Of a stretch of 64,000 nt of DNA, positions 59,933 to 64,000 are shown one piece after another. The stretch is from Hyperoodon ampullatus (lineage: Eukaryota > Chordata > Mammalia > Artiodactyla > Ziphiidae): assembly GCA_949752795.1 (NCBI GenBank), contig OX457068.1, positions 59,647,582-59,711,581 of the forward strand. Direction: 5' to 3'. The notes beneath the pieces were generated by a model. It was given only the letters and a program-made list of their open reading frames with translations, was not told where the DNA came from and did not search any database. The position numbers were made by a program, and so were the translations under genes. The stretch's first letter is position 1, and every line of letters begins with the position of its first letter.

Positions 59933-60872
59933 TTAAGGAAGTTCCTTTAGCATTTGTTGTAGAGCAGGTTTGGTGGTGCTGAATTCTTTGAGCTTTTGCT
60001 TGTCTGTAAAGCTTTTTATTTCTCCATCGAATCTGAATGAGATCCTTGCCAGGTAGAGCAATCTTGGTTGTAGGTTCTTCCCTTTCATCACTTTAAATAT
60101 GTCCTGCCACTCCCTTCTGTCTTGTAGAGTTTCTGCTGAGAGATCAGCTGTTAACCTCATGGGAGTTCCCTTGTATGTTATTTGTCATTTTTCCCTTGCT
60201 GCTTTCAATAATTTTTCTCTGTCTTTAATTTTTGCCAAGTTGATTTCTCTAACTCTCAGTGTGTTTCTCCTTGGGCTTCTCCTGTATGGGACTCTCTGTG
60301 ATTCCTGGACTTGGGTGGCTATTTCCTTTCCCATGTTAGGGAAGTTTTTGACTATAATCTCTTCAAATATTTTTTTGGGTCTTTTCTCTCTCTTCTTCTT
60401 CTTGGACCCCTATAATGTGAATGTTCTTGTGTTTAACATTGTCCCAGAGATCTCTTAGGCTGTCTTCATTTCTTTTCATTCTTTTCTCTTTATTTTGTTC
60501 TGCAGCAGTGAATTCCACCATTCTATCTTCCAGGTCACTTATCCGTTCTTCTGCCTCAGTTATTCAGCTATTGATTCCTTCTAGTGTAGCTTTCATTTCA
60601 GTTATTGTACTGTTCATCTCTGTTTGTTTGTTCTTTAATTCTTCTAGATCTTTGTTAAATATTTCTTGCATCTTCTCGATCTTTGCCTCCATTCTTTTTC
60701 CTAGATCCTGGATCATCTTCACTATCATTATTCTGAATTCTTTTTCTGGAAGGTTGCCTATCTCCACTTCATTTAGCTCTTTAATGAAGCTGTTTAATGT
60801 TCCTTCATCTTGTACATAGCCCTCTGCCTTTTCATCTTGTCTATCTTTCTGTGAATGTGGTTTTTGTTCCAC
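59933..60872 (-). pseudogene. L1 ORF1, decayed
   Basis: 60564-60872 is the N-terminal part with coiled coil (MQEIFNKDLEELKNKQTEMN) and an N-terminus unlike that of the young copy (MEQKPHSQKDRQDEK). 59933-60160 is the C-terminal domain with RLTADLSAETLQDRREW and KPALQQMLKEL. Between them the frame is broken. Confidence 0.85.
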
Positions 60873-61721
60873 AGGCTGCAGGATTGTAGTTCTTCTTGCT
60901 TCTGCTGTCTGCCCTCTGATGGTTAAGGCTATCTAAGAGGCTTGTTCAAGTTTCCTGATGGGAGGGACTTGTGGTGGGTACAGCTGGCTCTTGCTCTGGT
61001 GGGCAGAGTTCAGTAAAACTTTATTTCACTTGTCTGCTGATGGGTGGGGCTTGGTCCCCTCTCTGTTGGTTGTTTGGCCTGAGGCAACCCAACACTGGAG
61101 CCTACCTGGGTTCTTTGGTGGAGTTAATGGTGGACTCTGGGAGAGCTCATGCCAAGGAGTACTTCCCAGAACTTCTGCTTCCAGTGCCCTTGTCCTCACA
61201 GTGAGACACAGCCACCTCCTGCCTCTGCAGGAGTCCCTCCAACACTAGCAGGTAGGTCTGGTTCAGTTTCCTATGGGGTCACTGTTCCTTCCCCTGCGTC
61301 CCGATGCACACACTACTTTGTGTGTGCCCTAGAAGAGTGGAGTCTCTGTTTCCCCCAGTCCTGTCGAATTCCTGCAATCAAATCTCACTAGGCTTAAAAG
61401 TCTGATTCTCTAGGAATTCCTCCTCCAGTTACTGGACCCCCAGGTCGGGAAGCCTGACGTGCGGCTCAGAGCCTTCAATCCAGTGGGTGGACTTCTGTGG
61501 TATAAGTGTTCTCCAGTTTGTGAGTCACCCACCCAGCTATTACAGGCTTTGATTTTATTGTGATTGCACCCCTTCTACCATCTCATTGTGACTTATCCTT
61601 TGTCTTTGTATGTGGGATATCTTTTTTGGTGAGTTCCAGTGTCTTCCTGTCAATGATTGTTCAGCAGTTAGTTGTGATTCTGGTGCTCTCACAAGAGGGA
61701 GTGAGAGCACGTCCTTCTATT
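60873..61721 (-). other. 5' UTR of the old L1
   Basis: Moderately GC-rich, with the TGATGGGTGGGGCTTGGTCC type of phrase shared with other old L1 5' UTRs here. It has neither a tandem repeat nor a SINE-like module. Confidence 0.7.
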
Positions 61722-61732
61722 CCACCATCTTG
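61722..61732 (-). promoter_or_regulatory. YY1-type motif at L1 start
   Basis: CAAGATGGTGG on the - strand a few bases inside the L1 start. Confidence 0.72.
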
Positions 61733-61983
61733 AACCAATCTGTTTCATTGTTAATTCTGTTTTGGGTCTGCTAAATTTGAGATGTCACTTTAAAATTACA
61801 GAGGAGTTCCTATGTAAGATGGACAGAAAGAAATGTCAAATGAAAAAAAGAAAAAAAAAACAAAAACCTTTAATCTTCAGAAAATGAAAAGAATATTCTT
61901 CACATCTCAAAAGAATATACTTTAAAATATATTTTCTATAGCATGCTATTGAGGAATGAATATGAAATTTAAAAATAAAAGAT

Positions 61984-62155
61984 TTAGGCTCAAATCTTTG
62001 AACAATTTATATAGTGTCTCTGCTCCTCAGTGTCCTTAGCTGTAAAATGGACTCAAAAATAACTTTCTTAAATAATTCACATGACCTTCCTGAAGATTTG
62101 ATGAGTTAAAGTATATCAAAGTACTTTATAAACTCTATATCAATGTTGCCTAAAA
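61984..62155 (+). mobile_element. MIR SINE, diverged
   Basis: Phrases in MIR order: GCTCAAATCTTTGAACAATT, CTCCTCAGTGTCCTTAGCTG, TAAAATGGACTCAAAAATAA, TTGATGAGTTAAAGTATATC, AAAGTACTTTATAAACTC. Confidence 0.72.
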
Positions 62156-62711
62156 GTTGCTGACAATAAGAACTGCCTGCTGAAGTTTCATTTTGATTTG
62201 GGTTTGTTGTTTATTTGTATGTTTGTTTTTAAAACATAGTATGGTCTTTCCAGAAGTGTACTGAGACAGAAACTTCAGGAGTAGAGTTTGTTAATCTATC
62301 TTTCCAAAAATTCAAGTTTCCCAGTTTCTACTTTAAGATGTTCTATCTTAAGACTTCTTGCTCCAAATCTATCAAATAAGTATTGCATATTTTAATTTTT
62401 TTATTCATTTATATAAATGGCTTTGTGGCTTCAAGTCAGTATAAAATATAACTTGATGCACAAAACTTTGTTTTGTTCAAAATTTTCCAATAGGTAGTTC
62501 AATTGGTGTAGTGTAAGCCCTGGCAGTTGTCTTTTTATTTTGTAATGTAAATGCTGAGGGATCCACTTCAATAAACACATTGCCAGCCACACAACTAGAT
62601 AAAGAGCTAGGCTACCCAACACCACCTCCTCCTTGTTTGATTTTGATAACTGACATTTTGGGCCACTTTTTTTTTTCTCTTCCTGTGCTTTAAATACCTG
62701 TTCTTATGTTT
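62156..62711. other. Unassigned sequence
   Basis: No gene. CAGAAACTTCAGGAGTAGAG at about 62267 vaguely resembles MER5-type elements, too weak to call. Confidence 0.5.
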
Positions 62712-62905
62712 TTTGTTTGTTTATTAATTGAATATAGTTGATTTACAATATAATGTTATTTTCAGATGTATAGTACAGTAATTCAGTATTTTTACAAATT
62801 ATATCCCATTAAAATGTATTACAAGATAATGACTATAATTCCCTGTGCTATACAGCATATCTTTATTGGTTATCTATTTTATACATAGTAGTTCGTATCT
62901 CTTAA
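62712..62905 (-). mobile_element. Short L1 3' UTR fragment
   Basis: ATTGAATATAGTTGATTTAC and CCCTGTGCTATACAGCATAT on the + strand match the reverse of an older L1 3' UTR (compare 57915-58090). It is a strongly 5'-truncated copy. Confidence 0.8.
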
Positions 62906-64000
62906 TACTACTGGGCTGGTCCAGCCACAACATTGGTTATCCATAGGCTGAGACTGGCACAAAACAATGAAATAACACAACTTTATAACTATTCTAATGC
63001 TAAACCTACAGGGTAATTTAGAAGAATATCAAGTTTATCTTTAGAATCAACCATTCTCTTGAGCACCCTTCCTTTTTATTTGTCATCTTACACTCATATA
63101 TAGGAACCACGGTTGTCTTGTCCAAGTTACAAGATTGGTTTACACTCATTCAACTTAGTTTTTAACATATTAATGTAGTATGCCTCTTAAACATCTTAAG
63201 TAACGTTAAGTAATATGTCAGCATATTCCAAAGTGGACATTTCGAAGAGGTAATATTGAGACTTAAAGAATGAATAGTACAGACAGAAGCATTTACAGCT
63301 GGATGGCTCTTTAATGAAAGGCACTATTTCTGTAGAACTTGTTATGCCAATGTGTTTAGAAAGTATCTCTTTTACCTGCAGGGAAGATAGATCTCAATCA
63401 GTTTTCAAGAACCTACTGAGGGGACGTGGCAGCTGCAGAGACCACAAGTCAGTCTCTGAAGAAGTCAACTGATTTTTCTACTTCTCATCTGACATGTGTG
63501 AGGGTGATGATTAAGCATGGGGGAAAGAACTAGTACTGAAGGAAAAAAAATCCATATTGACCAAATTATGTCTTTGTTTTAACATTGTTGCTTGAAATTT
63601 CTCTACTGTCTTTTAGATCCAGATAGTCCTTCCTGAAAAATGTGGATAAATTGAATTGACCAGAGTTGTTAAATGACTAAATGAGATCACAATAAAACTA
63701 AGTTATCCTGGGTTGTACAGGATTATAGAACCTTAAAATATTAGAAGAAAGCTGATTTCCCCATATTAAAAGTAAAACATAGATTGGAACCTTGATATCC
63801 TAACTGCCAGCCCTATCACAATGCAGCTCTGTTTCACACTGCCTGTTTATAATTTTTTCAGTGTACATATTTCTATGATAATTAACATGAACAAATTATG
63901 AACATGATTTTTTTCATATTTTATAGCAAATTCATTATCACTTTCAAGCAAAAATCTAGTCTATAGTTCTTGGAATATCTAGTTTTTGTTATTTCAGTAG
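62906..64000. other. Unassigned AT-rich sequence to window end
   Basis: No coding frame, RNA gene or recognised repeat is seen. Confidence 0.6.

Larger units (their letters stand above)
57885..61738 (-). mobile_element. Old L1 lacking its reverse transcriptase part
   Basis: On the - strand: YY1 motif and 5' UTR (61738 to about 60873), ORF1 (60872-59933), ORF2 endonuclease (59874 to about 58925), then a sharp jump at about 58921 to the ORF2 C-terminus and 3' UTR (to about 57885). Against the copy at 15554-22863 the jump runs from about 19630 to about 21811, so about 2.2 kb with the reverse transcriptase are gone. Because every L1 insertion starts at the RNA 3' end, one element with an internal deletion explains this better than two insertions. 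Confidence 0.85.

Noticed and set aside
57885..61738. Two separate L1 insertions instead of one deleted L1
   Set aside because: The 5' part has no L1 3' end of its own, and both parts point the same way in L1 order, so one element with an internal deletion is simpler.
1..64000. CRISPR array, operon, phage or other prokaryotic system
   Set aside because: The window is mammalian nuclear DNA; the regular repeats are microsatellites and L1 promoter units.

Overview
This is nuclear DNA of a mammal, not prokaryotic. Seven SINE copies are tRNA-derived elements of the cetartiodactyl CHR type, with the typical start GGCTTCCCTGGTGG and an A- or TA-rich tail. The L1 elements are of the type found in the same order. 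No BovB or Bov-tA elements were recognised, which argues against a ruminant. A whale or dolphin is the best guess and a hippo is possible; this is inference from repeat content. No host exon, tRNA, rRNA or other host gene was found, so the window is probably intergenic or deep inside an intron.

About two thirds of the window is L1 sequence (estimated by adding the intervals below). Region by region: 1-3155, three L1 3' ends on the + strand. 5106-6832, a 5'-inverted (twin-primed) L1 holding a nested SINE. 7206-13751, an old nearly complete L1 on the - strand inside a 15-bp target duplication. 15554-22863, a full-length young L1 on the + strand with an intact ORF1 and an ORF2 carrying three visible lesions. 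25342-31864, a near-full-length L1 on the - strand whose 5' UTR lacks exactly the segment bounded by GT...AG in its neighbour. 32191-42559, an AT-rich stretch with only small old repeats: SINEs, a complete MER5A, an MLT1 LTR and a palindromic MITE-like element. 42655-44040, ancient L1 fragments. 44098-51365, an older nearly full-length + strand L1 split by a SINE. 53240-61738, three old - strand L1s, at least two with large internal deletions. 61739-64000, a MIR, a short L1 end and unassigned sequence.

The only products that look translatable belong to L1: ORF1p (RNA-binding chaperone) and ORF2p (endonuclease and reverse transcriptase). The SINEs depend on such L1 proteins for copying, and several landed in L1 bodies with clear target duplications, so relative ages can be read from the nesting.

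The main observation concerns the L1 5' UTR. In three L1s the same place in the 5' UTR holds a segment resembling an antisense tRNA-derived SINE; in two of them it is preceded by a pyrimidine- or T-rich tract that could be the antisense tail. In the - strand L1 at 25342-31864 the 5' UTR is joined as if a 770-bp GT...AG intron ending in this segment had been spliced out before reverse transcription. No wholly new biological system was identified.
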